DNA from: Symsagittifera roscoffensis
Taxonomy: Eukaryota; Xenacoelomorpha; Acoela; Convolutidae
Length of the DNA: 64,000 nt
Direction: 5' to 3'
NCBI RefSeq assembly: GCF_963678635.1
Contig: NC_087064.1
Coordinates: 16,793,802-16,857,801, forward strand
In this document: one piece after another, positions 43,321 through 54,470 of the stretch
Numbering within the stretch: the first letter of the stretch is position 1
Layout of the letters: each line of letters starts with the position of its first letter
Made by a program: the position numbers and the translations under genes
Notes under the pieces: generated by a model
Databases searched by the model: none
The model's input: only the letters and a program-made list of their open reading frames with translations
What the model was told of the DNA's origin: nothing

Positions 43321-45829
43321 AAGTCTTGTTGATGTTGCTTTTGGCCTAAAAGTTTCCTGCTAAAGTATTTCCCGCTTTGTTATCGCTTGGAAAGTTTTCT
43401 TCCGATGCTAATTTTGCTTTCTTTTGTTTTTGCATGTTTTTGCTTCAAAACTAGCTTGATTCATTTTGTTAGATCTGGTTTTTTTGACATTTTTGGATTT
43501 TTTTTTCATTTTTTTTGAGCAATCGATCATTACCCCATAGACATTGCAGGACAGTCGGAGCATTCAGAGCGTCGCTTTGATACGATAATTACACCCATGA
43601 TAAAATTGACAAAATTTCTTTTTCTATCAGTTTTATTCGTATCTTTATGCTGAGAAGATTATATGTTGTATTTGCAAGAGACGTAAACGTGTGTGCAAAT
43701 TTACAAGTGTATATTTAAGTGGGATGTTTATGCTCGGTTTGTTTTTTCAGACAAATTTTGACCTTTCAACTGCCAGTTTTGATAGTTTCAAGTCATGCAA
43801 AACAAGTCCGACCATGTTTTCAAAATAAAAGGTGTGAAAACTACGTTTTCCGCATTGTGAAATAATTTTTTTCTCGTAAAAAAAAATCAATTTTCTTTTA
43901 AACGCTTAGAATCAGCGGCGATTTCATGCGGCTTAGAAACCATCCTGAAACGAATTGAGGGAAGTTAATTGATCTGATTCATACGTTTAAGCGCGTTTAT
44001 ACGTTTAAAATTTGTATTTTATTCACCGTATTGAACAAAACGTTCGAAAAACAATTTCGAAAAACTGATGTTTGTCTTCTTTTTTGATCTGTTCAAGAAT
44101 TTTTTCTGAGCCATAACAAGTCTGCCTAAACATTCAGATATTTTTTCGAGTCCGAACATTCAGATTTTTGTTCCGACTTCTGTATGTTTGTGCCCGGGGT
44201 GTTTTTCTTTCTTCAGACAAATTTAGATTTTTAACTAGCCATTTTTGGCGGAATTTTTTTATCTTTCAAAAGATATTATTGTCTTGAGCTTAAATTTGAA
44301 AAATTGTAAGCGGAGATTTATTCCGTGCTAGAAATCATTCCAAGTTGGTTGAATGAAGCTTAATTTCCATAATTGGTTTGTTACTAGGCGCGAAGCTTAT
44401 CATTTTGAATTTTATATGGCGTCAGGGGGGGGGATGAATTTCACAAAAAATCTCAAATTTAGAAGAAAAAAAAGTTAATTTTATTTTATTACATTTAATT
44501 TTTTCGTGTTATTACTGCTTCATAGACCTTAAAAGGCAGTTCAAACCTTCAGGGCTTCACCCTGATACAAGCAGTCTCGTTAAAATTAAGACTGTCAAAT
44601 GATAAAAAAAAAGGAAATTGAAGTGTGAAATTACAAAACTGAATATATGAATCGATGTTCCTCGCTGTTTTTTACCTCTGTAAGTTGACAAACCTAGTGA
44701 TATAATTTAATATTTGAAGATTAAATAACGCGCCAAGCTTGCCTAAAATTATTCACTTGATGATAAAATGTTTTACAAAGAATTAAGCATAACATTATTA
44801 AGGTTGTTTGAAATTTATTGTAGTGTTTTGAAATGTTTTTTAAAAGTTTAAAAAATGTAAGATTAACGCGTTATTGTTAAACCTGTCTGCTCCAAACTTT
44901 ACGAAAACATCCTCAAGAAATTTTTTTTGCAACCGACCGACATCGTAACTATCCAAATTGGTGTCATAACCGCAGTGAGGTTCCATGGAAAATAATCGAT
45001 TATCATGTCGTCTCTTTTAAATTCTAAATTGAATGATATTAGAAGATTAAAAAAGTTTTGTTCTTTCTAATTTTAGTAGGAATTGGGCAAACAGGTTTCA
45101 AAAATTTCATAATTTGACTGTTGCTTTCCCAAAAAATTTTAAAAATTGCTTTCTTCAAAAAATTAAATTGAAGTTGAGTTTGGTTAACAAAGTGTTATCT
45201 TGTTTTTATTTTTTCGTTATTATTTTCCCCTAATTTCTTATTCATCTTTATATTTTCTTAATTTTTGATGCCCTTCTTTTTACCGCTATAAAATTAGGTC
45301 CCTCTTCGTAAATAGAGCTCAGGAGTTTGACCTGAGGATTGCAGTGTTTTTTATTAAAACGTTCCAAAAAGTGCCTTAAAATGTCATTTTTGGCCTGTTT
45401 TTTTTCAAAGTCGAGAAATTTTTTTAGTTTTTAAAATCTGAGTAGACTAAAAATAGAGTTGGCCGTGAGAATTGCAAAAAATGCTGCAAAGCTTGCAGAA
45501 GGCTTAGAAAAAAATATACATATGATAATCTATACAACCGATATTTAGCCTTGTTTTAATGGATTATAATTGAATGAATTTCCTTAAAGTTAATGCATTA
45601 TAACAGAATAATTTTGATTGCGAGGTCCCAAATTGTAATTCTAATTAATCATGGTGGCAATAATTTTAATTCTTAATTTAAATATAATCGATTACTTTCC
45701 ATAGAACGTTACTGTGGGTGGCCTGTTGAAAAAAAATAGAGCTGATCGTGAAAGCTTGTTCAAAAATTTACTTACTTTACAGACAGATTTTCTTGACAAA
45801 ATTTTTGACTAGATCTTTCGAACAATGCC
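43321..45829. other. Noncoding AT-rich stretch
   Basis: No supported gene. It includes two copies of the short 'cagt(c)ggagcattcagagcgtcgctttgatac' sequence (about 43555 and 44535), a nine-G run at 44427-44435, and T-rich low-complexity DNA. Confidence 0.4.
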
Positions 45830-46450
45830 CGTTTTGACCTCGCTGGCCAGAAATTGTCCTCATTCGATGATGCTGATTTTTCCCAGACATAATTTTTTAT
45901 TGTTTAATTTTTGCGAGCATCCTATGTCTTTACCCGATTTTGTTCGACCATCAAGTAACTTAAATTAGTCGAAAATTGTTAGAAGAAAAAAGACAATAAT
46001 TAATAATAACTTTTCTAAGAATAAATTGAAAAGATTTTTGTTTTATGTTTATCGTCAGAAAGTCATTGTAAGAAAAAACATAGATTTCACAATAAGTTCT
46101 TTGATAATAAATTGAATAGATTTTGCTCTAGATTTTGATATACCTTTATATTATTTCCCGGGTAGATTTGCTCGACATAGTTGTCGACTAAAACCGTCAA
46201 ATGTCCGTTTTTGACCTAAGTGGTCGAACATTGTCAACATTCGACCTTGTTGATTTTTCCCAGATACCATTTTTTATTGTTCTGGCAGACTTTGTTCGAC
46301 TATCAATTAACGTCAAATAAACTAAAATTATTGTAAAAAAAATTATTCATAAATTTTCAAATAACAAATTGAAAAAAATTTTAATATTTTTTGTGCAAAA
46401 ATCATTGTAAAAAAACAAAGATTTCATAATAAATTTTCTGGATAAAAAGG
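45830..46450 (+). repeat. Two-unit ~370 bp tandem duplication next to element 2
   Basis: 'tgatttttcccagacataattttttattgtt' near 45880 recurs near 46248 as 'tgatttttcccagataccattttttattgtt'. The flanking 'ttcgaccatcaagtaac' and 'aatcattgtaa.aaaaaa' blocks recur in the same order. The period is about 370 bp. Confidence 0.55.
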
Positions 46451-46495
46451 TGAGTATATTTTTGTTTTATGATTGGAATCAAAATGATAGCCTAA

Positions 46496-46922
46496 TGAGT
46501 TAGGACCGATGTGTATAACTCATAGAGTAATTTCGGATAGGGTACACCGTCTGCTCGTCACGCTATCTTATTTTCGGCCGGATAGATTCGTGCAACTTCT
46601 TAGTCTAATACCGATCCTAATCTTACTCTTATACTATCTAGTCTCAGGTTGTTTAACTAGTCTCTGCTAGGCTCAATAGATCTAGGGTATACTGGTTTAT
46701 TGCGGCAGCTGAAGTCTTCTTGGAGAGTCAACTAATTTCTAAGTTAAATTCAAATCTCTCTGGTGCTGAAATTACAAGTAATTTCAGCACTTACAAATAA
46801 GTGGGTTGTTAGTTAGATGGATCATGATTGGTTAATATTAAATACTTTACAGTGGTAAAATATCTAATTTATCCAATCATAAAATGTAGTTTAGATCAGG
46901 TTCCACCCATCCGGGTTTTACA
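46496..46922 (-). repeat. Element 2 3' LTR (427 bp)
   Basis: On the minus strand it starts TGTAAAACCCGGATGGGTGG and ends CTAACTCA. Same length as the element 1 LTR, with the perfect 13 bp inverted repeat at 46763-46790. It differs from element 1 LTRs clearly more than those differ from each other. Confidence 0.92.
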
Positions 46923-48496
46923 GAGTTTTTTAGAATTGTCTTTCTGCAATTCAAAGGATGGATGATGGACGTTGGTATTTGGCGAACATCTTATTTCTTC
47001 TGGGTTTTCTTATTAGAGAAGTCCCAGATTCAATCGTTGTGTCTTCTCAAGACAACGACTGGGTTTTCGCAACAAACTCAAATCTGATTTCAGAATGGTT
47101 GGCTATGACAGGTTTTTCCGTTTCATGTAGAGAACTTCTTTTGTGTTTGACCTTGTCTGGGAATGGCGTGGAGATTGTGTGTGGAGGGGATGCCTGGTTA
47201 CTCGGATCTGTACGTATACTTGAACATCGAGGTGGTCATTGTTCTAGTTCAATGAAGTCCTTTTCTGCGAAGTCAAGTCGTACTCTAAATCCTTTGAGTT
47301 GTGATTGTGGGCGGCATATTGATTGTGGTTGGCCATTCTTTTTCGAGTGTAGTGGGGTCATCTTGCCTTTGGATGTTCGTCTTTGGTGTTGTATGCTGAT
47401 CTATATACTGCAAGATATAATTTACATTTTATAAAATTTTTATTAGTTTAATGTTTTAGTTATAATTTTGGTTAGTTGTTTTCACAAAAGCTTTTTGTTT
47501 TAGTTCAGTTATTTTGAAGAGTTACTCACCCTTGAGTAGCTCTTATTAAAAATAGGAGTGTGGTCACAAAGCGTGGATGTAGCACGGTGGGTTAGGCCGG
47601 CTATAAAGCATGCTCAGGACGTCCTCTTCTGGTGGGTTAGGCCAGGAGTGGGAGTATGATTGCATGCGGTTTTTGTGAGAGGTCCTGTTATGTGACAACG
47701 TTTTATATTGGGTTTGTTGTGGTTTTTCTTATGTTTTGTTGGTTGTGTCCTTTTTTCAAAAATCAAATTGTTTTTGGTATGGAATTGTCTTTCGACTTTT
47801 TTGTGTTTTATTATTTCTTTCTTAGACTTTATAATAGTCTTCAAAAGAATAAATTATCCAGTTTTAAACTGGGTTAATCCGGTTTGGGTACCGTTGGTTT
47901 CCTTTTCTTAGTCATGCTGTTATTCTATGATTTGTGGTGTTTAGTAAGCTGCGTTGGTTAGTGTTGTTTAGTATATAATTCCTTTCCAACCGGGTTAAAG
48001 GAAAGTTTGAAACTTGTTATCGTGTGTTAGAGTTGTTGAGTGTGAAAGCTTGAAACTGAAATTCATTATTTTAAACAATTCTTCGTGGGCGAGCTGTGCG
48101 AGTGTGGATAGAATCTTTGTGCTAATGAATGGAAATATCAAAAGGTTAGTACTGCATTTTCGTTTTATCAATTTATTACATAGAAATGCAAATTTACTGC
48201 TAGTTGTTGGGGAAAATTAAGTTACAAATTTTCATCATTATTAGATTTACTGCATTTGGGAAAAAATTTATAAATTAAATTACTGCATTGGTATTATTTT
48301 TAGTGATTTGTTTGGTGCAAAAAATTAATAGAGTTTTAAACAGTTTGAAGAAGTTTTCAATTTTTATTTTCTTTTGTGAATTTTTCAGATGATCGTTGGA
48401 TGAAGGCTAAAATTCTAAAGAAGACATGAATTAGGAATGGTTAGTTTCTAGTTTAAATTTAATTAGTTAATAATATGTATAATTCATATTTACATG
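46923..48496 (-). other. Element 2 3' noncoding region with conserved GC-rich island
   Basis: No supported sense ORF. The island at about 47515-47650 is conserved with element 1. On the plus strand GGTGGGTTAGGC lies at 47586 and 47631, with AGCATGCT (47607-47614) and GGACGTCC (47617-47624) between. A CCAGTTTTAAACTGG hairpin lies at 47858-47872, and an AGACT...AGTCT hairpin near 47824-47840 is also kept in element 1. The plus-strand frame 46958-47434 is antisense and not conserved as an ORF. Confidence 0.6.
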
Positions 48497-50305
48497 TTAG
48501 TCGTCGGGGAAGAAACCGTGGGGGAAGATGTCATGGATGAGATCTGAAGTTGTTAGTAATTTAGCTGAGATGCGGATGATATTTTTAGTTTGAAGCAGTG
48601 GCCAAAGCAATTGAAGTGCTTTAATGGTGGTTAGTTCTTCAGTGCCAACTGCAAACTCATAAGGTGTGTTTTGGATTAGATTATATAATTTGTGATTGAA
48701 TTTAGTGTTGTGGATGAATTCTAAAATGGGGATTTCTATAGGTTGAACAAATTCGTGTGGGAGAAGGAAGGGTCGGGATTCCTCTGCGTTGAAGGTCTTG
48801 GTGATGGGACAAAAAATATACATTTGGGTTATGGGATCATAATTTCGAAGAATACCATGAAGGTTAGTATCTTTAATGCAATATGTGAAGTTAAGAAAGA
48901 ATGGTGAGGTGTATTTGGAATTGATGAATTGAAAACGGTGGTGTGGTTGTCTGGAGGGAGTGTGTAGGTCGAAGTGATTTTGGATAAAACGATAATATGT
49001 ATATGTGTGAGTTTGTTTAGTGCGCAACATAATATCGTGTGAGCAGTGCAGATCTCTTTCATGTGGTGCAAGGAAATGAAAGGTTAGTGAAAATATTTGG
49101 AAGCGTTCTTTAAAACTTTCGTAGGCTTGCGTGTCTGTTAGTGCTTCTGAGATGATGTGGTCAAATTTGCGATCAAATATATTGAGTGTAAATACATATG
49201 GTGTTTTAATGAAAAATTTTTCTGTGATTTGTGGGTTAGCGAAGCGGTCATCGTCTAAGAACTGATCTTGGTTAGTTCTGATGATGTTATGATCGTAATA
49301 TTCTAGCGTATATTCGTTAGCTCGGGGTGCAGTGTATGTTTTTAGTGATTTTTTATATCCTATGTAAGTAAATTGTCTAGGTGTTAGTGGTGTAGTGAGT
49401 CGATATAGCATGTCCTTATTTCGTTCTATATCGATGTGAGTGTTAGATAAAGGTAAGCAAAGGGGATTAGTAAAATGATAATATGAGGTCCAAGGAAGGG
49501 TAGGCATTAAAACGTGTTCGTCTACAACGTTACGTGTTTCGTTAGTGTCGTGAGGGGTGTTTAAGGTGTATTGTGGAAATGAGGGTAAGGTGATAGCTAA
49601 AAATTCTTTTGTATTAGTGTGATTTGGGTGATTTATATATTCACGGGCTGGGAAAGGATGGTTGGGGAACTTTCTTTTAAAAGTGCGGTAAGCTCTATTA
49701 GTGCTGAGTGAAGATTCAGTAGATGTGGATGATGGTGCTAATGATTCGGTATAAATTGAAGAGGGTGTAATTGAAGAGGGTGTAGGGGTAGGAGGGTTGG
49801 ATGAATCTATTGTGGATGAAATTTGGTTTATGATGGGGGTGTCAAGGTGGTAGGGTTGTTGTTGTAATGTAATAAAATTATCTAGTTCTGGGGAGTTTTG
49901 GGGGGTATCTGGAGAATTGGATGATCGGTCTGAATGATATGAAGAATAGGTTGGAGTGACTTGGGAACCATAAGAGGGTGTAGAATTGGTGGGGACAGGG
50001 TTATTTGGTATCATTGGTTGAAAAGGGGGTTGGGAAAAAATTGAGGGGTTGGTGGGAAAATTATTGGATGGAGATGGTTCAGAGTCGGCAAATTCATCGG
50101 GGGTTTCAATATTCGGGTTATTGAGTTGTGATGTGGAGTATAAAACTGAGATGTGTGAATTAGTATTGGAATTCATGCCTGATGTTACATTACTGGTTGG
50201 GAAATCGGGTGGTGGGAAAGCAAAAAGTGGTATTATTGTAATTGGAGTAGTGAGGTTGGTTGGATGGGAATTTGAACGGTGTAGGGATCCAAGTTGTCGG
50301 CTCAT
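48497..50305 (-). CDS. Unknown 602-codon ORF downstream of env, intact in element 2
   Basis: The longest intact accessory frame. Residues 1 to about 250 are Pro/Ser/Thr/Asn-rich and probably disordered. Residues from about 250 to 602 look like a folded domain rich in aromatic residues and His, with stretches such as LHCSHDIMLRTKQTHTYTYY and TQMYIFCPITKTF, and it ends PHGFFPDD. There is no signal peptide, clear membrane span or recognised catalytic motif. Its ATG overlaps the env stop as ATGA, and element 1 has the same overlap, which suggests coupled termination-reinitiation or a dedicated spliced mRNA. Element 1 keeps the sequence but with frameshifts. I know of no retroelement protein it resembles. 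It could be a regulatory, assembly or host-interaction factor, but no function is claimed. Confidence 0.75.
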   Translation of the reverse strand: MSRQLGSLHRSNSHPTNLTTPITIIPLFAFPPPDFPTSNVTSGMNSNTNSHISVLYSTSQLNNPNIETPDEFADSEPSPSNNFPTNPSIFSQPPFQPMIPNNPVPTNSTPSYGSQVTPTYSSYHSDRSSNSPDTPQNSPELDNFITLQQQPYHLDTPIINQISSTIDSSNPPTPTPSSITPSSIYTESLAPSSTSTESSLSTNRAYRTFKRKFPNHPFPAREYINHPNHTNTKEFLAITLPSFPQYTLNTPHDTNETRNVVDEHVLMPTLPWTSYYHFTNPLCLPLSNTHIDIERNKDMLYRLTTPLTPRQFTYIGYKKSLKTYTAPRANEYTLEYYDHNIIRTNQDQFLDDDRFANPQITEKFFIKTPYVFTLNIFDRKFDHIISEALTDTQAYESFKERFQIFSLTFHFLAPHERDLHCSHDIMLRTKQTHTYTYYRFIQNHFDLHTPSRQPHHRFQFINSKYTSPFFLNFTYCIKDTNLHGILRNYDPITQMYIFCPITKTFNAEESRPFLLPHEFVQPIEIPILEFIHNTKFNHKLYNLIQNTPYEFAVGTEELTTIKALQLLWPLLQTKNIIRISAKLLTTSDLIHDIFPHGFFPDD

Positions 50306-52920
50306 CGTGGGCTAAAAAAATTATTATTTTGAGACTGAAAAGCGGTGGTATGGGGTTGTTCTATAATTTGTTCATAGGTATTTTCATCTTGTGAGTGGTG
50401 TGTCATTATATGTTGGATGGGACTTTGTGATATGGTTGGTCTTAAATTTGGAATATGTGTTATTGCTAAGTTTCGAAAATTACGTGGGACTAGGGATAAT
50501 GGATGGTTATGTGGTAGGGGTGGTAACTGTGGTGCTGTTGGCGTTGTGTCTACATTGTTATGTTCTTCGTCGTATGTGTTCTGTCTTGTTGCTATTTTTG
50601 TGTTGTATTCTTTTATTTGTGCATCTAAAAGAATTTTGTTTATTGATGTAGAAAAAATTCCAAAAAATCCTGCAAATAGTATGCGTGCTACACTTGCTTG
50701 TCTATTGACTTGTGTGTGTATAGCACATGTGTTATAGATTCCTTTTAAGAGTGAAAAAAGAAATCCAATAAAGTTAAACATTGCGTATAAAATAGTCAAT
50801 TTTTCTAAGATGTAGTAGGGCCATCCTAGAAAATCAAGAATTTCATTCTTGAGTGTAACAAAGCTAAAAATATTGTTGGCGATATATCTTGGGGACGGTA
50901 TTTTTCACCGTTTAGATATATATAATCTTTAATGTCTTTAAAATATCCGCTATAGTCTTGCGTATAGATGTCTGCAAATCCTGCGGTTTCGGCAAGTTTG
51001 CGTAAGTTTTGGTCAATTGATTGTCTTTGTATTGTGTCCATTTTTGTTAATAATTCTTGGAATTGTTGTGTTCTAATGTGATGTTGAATATCTGATTTTG
51101 TGTATATTCCTATTGATTGTAAGTCTATATTTGGGTTTCGAGCGATAGCGCGAATGCTTTCTGGTGAAAATTTTTTGAGTGATTGCATTAATGTGGGATA
51201 TGGGGTGAGAAGGTAATATTTATCTTCATCAGGGTTTAGTTGTACTACATTATGGCTATTTTCTGATCCACATGGGACTGCGGTATCCCAGAAATAGGTT
51301 CTTCTTGAAAGTGTGTCAACGAAATGTACTTTATTCTTATAAAAGATAGGGATTCTTTTATAGCATCGTTTGTCTTCAAAAACCTATAGTGGTGATACTT
51401 TTTTGGTACAAGTATAAAGCCATAAAATGTTTCCTTCGTAGTCTAAAAAATTTGATCTATTTCCTGATAGTAAATATCCTGCGTAGGGTATTTTTAATAC
51501 TGCTAGTGCAAGTGATTGTAAAATTTGTGTTCTTTCTAATTCGCATAGTTGGTGTAGTGTTTCTAATTCGAAGAGTGACATTTCTTGAAAAATTTGGCTA
51601 ATCGTGTAGTCTAGTTTCATATCTAAGTGAATATCATAGTGGATATTACCGAAATATGTACTATTCATTAGTGATAGTTCTTGTAAACGTTTACTTTGAT
51701 CGTCTTGGGGCTTTAAATGTCCACCAGGTTGACCTGTATTTTTTTTGAAAATGAACTGGTATGTATGATGTTCCTTCGTTTAGAGGATGACCTGTTGCAT
51801 ATGGGTCAATTTTTACTTTTCCAGTGGTCATGTCGAATCCTTTTTCGTATTCAACTAATATCTCGGAGTATTGTGTTTTGTGAAGTGGATTTCTGTATTT
51901 ACATGCAAGTTCTGTTTCTTGATATATTTGAAAACGTGTCAATTTATTTTCTATATTGTCTATGTTTCTAAAATTAGAACTTAGTTTTCGTGATGGATGG
52001 ACTTGTTCATATGGAATTGATTGTATAAAATATTTTTCGTGAAATTTTATCATACGAGCGTGTATTTTTGCTACTTGAAATGTTGTACATGTGTCTTCGG
52101 GGAACCAAACAATTGTTGCTTGTGTTCGTGTTGTAGGGTCACAATAGCTTTGATCGTTTTTACAAGGTAATCGAATTCCTTGATAGATCATTGTGTTGTC
52201 TGATAAATCGCGTGTGAGTTGTATTTTTTCGAGTTGTATTTTCCAATCAAAAAACATGATTTCTTGATATCCTTTATTTTTTGTGTCTGCTTTGCAGTTT
52301 GATGGGTCATTTATACCAATGTGTGGTATCCAGTGTTTATCGTGTATATCATAAGTTAATCTTCCGTGTGCACCGTTGTATGGGTATTTTTCATCTAATT
52401 TTACATGTCCTTGATATCTTTCAAGTTCTGCTTGATGTACAGAATCTGCAAAAACTTGGAAATATACTAGTTTTCTATCTGTGTTTTTATTTCTTGTGAT
52501 ATTTAGTCTGAGTAACTCGTTTTTACAATCTTCGGGATTGAGATGTAAAAGTCGTTCTATATTACTCTGGTAGAATGATTCATGGTCAAGTCGGTTTTTA
52601 TTTCCGTTTGAGACTTGTGAACAATGTACTTTCTTTTCAGAAAATGTTGCTGTGAATTTATATCCTATAACTGTTGTTGCTCGGGCTTTTGAGTAAAGTG
52701 TTTCGATTACATTTGTAGTTTCTATGGCTTGTGGTTCTGTTTCGCATTGTGATACTTGATTTATTGCATATTTGTGTAGTGTTTTTTGTTCGTTTTCTTC
52801 ACAATCGTAATGTGTTACTAATAAATCTTGGGGTCCTGTGCGGGGGGAAGGGTTTATGTTTTCATTTGAGGTTATTAGAAAAAGGAGTTGGAGAAAAATT
52901 AAAATTTTTAGAATATACAT
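50302..52920 (-). pseudogene. env: Element 2 env-like glycoprotein gene, interrupted
   Basis: The protein would enter the secretory path and act as an envelope. It starts with a hydrophobic signal peptide (MYILKILIFLQLLFLI). A Cys-rich N-terminal half follows, with THYDC, a C about 25 residues on, KVHCSQ and later Cys pairs. Next are a CELERTQILQSLALAV helix, LLSG....GNILWLYTC, a GIYTKSDIQHHI segment, and near the C-terminus hydrophobic spans (LYAMFNFIGFLFSLL and ARILFAGFFGIF). The order of these blocks resembles the class III-type glycoproteins of chuviruses that some metazoan LTR elements carry. That assignment is from memory of the layout. Frames are 51691-52920 (409 codons), then a shift in an A8 run, 51384-51668 ended by a TAG where element 1 has a sense codon, 50826-51188 in the same frame, a one-base shift, and 50302-50799. 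The ATG lies 13 bp inside the preceding ORF. Confidence 0.7.
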
Positions 52921-54239
52921 GTGTATGACAATCCTGAGTATGGGTTATAAAATGTGATGTAACCAATTGTCTTTTTGGTATATCTGTCGTATTTGTATAT
53001 TACTTCAGTTGTTATAAATGGTGGTGGTAGGGATTGAGTTGTTATATTTGGTGGATTTAATGGATAGGGATGTTGAGTAATGTTGTTTAATTTAACCGTG
53101 ATTTCAAATTTTAATTGTAGACTATTTTGTTGGAGTATTTGGATGTTATGAGCACGAATGTCTTCGTGAATGTCTTGTCTATACTGTAGTCTGTTTAGTG
53201 CCCAATTGTGGAGTCGGTTACTTTCTAGGTGTTGTCCAAATAATGGTGGAGGTGCTGTGAATGAATTCCAGTCTAGTCTTAAAGGAATATTTGTTGATGA
53301 TTGTTCTCGATATCTAGCGTCGAGGTTATTTGGGAAATTTAAGTTAAAAGGTGGTGGTGAAATCTGGCTTATTGATGGTGTTGATGGTAGTGATAATGTT
53401 TCTGGTAGTGATGAGGATGTTGTTGTATCCGTAGAAATATCTATTGGATCATTTACTAAATTTAGTTCACCTTGTGTGAATGAATGTGTTGTCCAATATG
53501 GTAGTCGTGATGCTTGGTTTGGGGGGTTAAAAGGATTTTCACGTATTTGTTCAGATGTTGGTGTTGAACCTAAATAATCTGATGGTAGGCTTGAGGTGCT
53601 ACGTTGTGAAAGAAGCGTAGGGGTTTCTGGTAATATACCAATGGGGTTTTCTGGAGTGTTTTGTGATGGGGATTGAGGTATATCAAAATGAACTCGGGGA
53701 GTTTGAAAATTTCTGTTTCGTCGAGGATGTATAATTTGTCTATTCATTTCGACTGTATTTTGGTTTTGACTAGGATTTTTTATTCTACTTAATTCTTGTG
53801 GTAGTGTTGGGTATAAGTTATATGTTGGTTCGCTTAGAGGTGCTTGTCGTTGAACTGGTTCTAGTGGTTCTGATAAGCGAGCGTGTCGTTCTTCAAAGGT
53901 ATATGGGTTATCTTGAAAAGAAATTCGTGTAGATGTTTGGGGGTTTTGGGTAGTTGAAAGTGGTGTCGGGTTTTCTTGGGATGATGTCGGTGAAGACTGA
54001 CTATGTGATTGTTGGGTAGCAATTTTTGATAGCTTTTTTGGTCTATTCTTTTAGTGAAAAAGTTTATGTTTATTATAGTATTCTTCTAAAAAAAGAATTA
54101 GGAGAATTGTTGCTAGGGCGAATGTGATGATTGCTTTTTTTATACATTTGCATATTGTCAAGATGAGGGATGATAGAAATGTTATAAAAATTACAAATAG
54201 TAAAAAAATATCGGTTCTACTAAAAATGGTTCGGATCAT
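52908..54239 (-). pseudogene. Element 2 membrane-tethered Pro/Ser/Thr-rich ORF, one stop
   Basis: It starts MIRTIFSRTDIFLLFVIFIT. Two hydrophobic segments lie within ~50 residues, then EEYYNKHK. A TAA at 54051-54053 follows, after which the same frame is open to 52908. The part after the stop contains NPYTFEERHARLSEPLEP, a long Pro/Ser/Thr-rich stretch, and a conserved C-terminal block (LKFEITVKLNN, EVIYKYDRYTKKTIGYITFY). Element 1 has no stop at this exact point, so it is probably a lesion, although a short intron or readthrough is not excluded. The frame ends 13 bp inside env, so the two may be translated from one mRNA. Family unknown. The position before env recalls viral matrix or accessory genes only by location. 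Confidence 0.6.
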
Positions 54240-54254
54240 TTAGATAAGTTTTGT

Positions 54255-54470
54255 GAATCGTACCTGTGGATATAGTCAATAGCTTTTGAAAGTTGGAGGT
54301 ATAGTTCAAATAGGGAATAGAAAATTTAAAAAATATTGCAAAAAATGATTAAGATTATTACAAAAGATTCAAAGATATCAAAAAGAAATATTATAAAAGT
54401 TTTAAGTATCGTAAAAAATTGTTCGAGGTTCGAGGTTTGTGATAATTATAGTGACTGATTGAGAGAAGAG
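54255..54470 (-). pseudogene. Element 2 hydrophobic micro-ORF, interrupted
   Basis: Pattern-level match to the intact 76-codon ORF of element 1 (30271-30501). The frame reading ..IFLFDIFESFVIILIIFCN.. and then YSLFELYLQL is hydrophobic throughout but contains a stop and lacks an aligned start. Confidence 0.45.

Noticed and set aside
44427-44435. Run of nine G
   Set aside because: Isolated homopolymer in AT-rich DNA, with no G-quadruplex pattern of several runs.
46958-47434. 158-codon open frame on the plus strand with many Cys residues
   Set aside because: It is antisense to element 2 within its 3' noncoding region. The corresponding strand of element 1 is not open, so it is taken as chance.
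47614-47911. Overlapping open frames on both strands
   Set aside because: They lie in the conserved noncoding island and hairpins of element 2. Conservation there follows palindromes, not codons.
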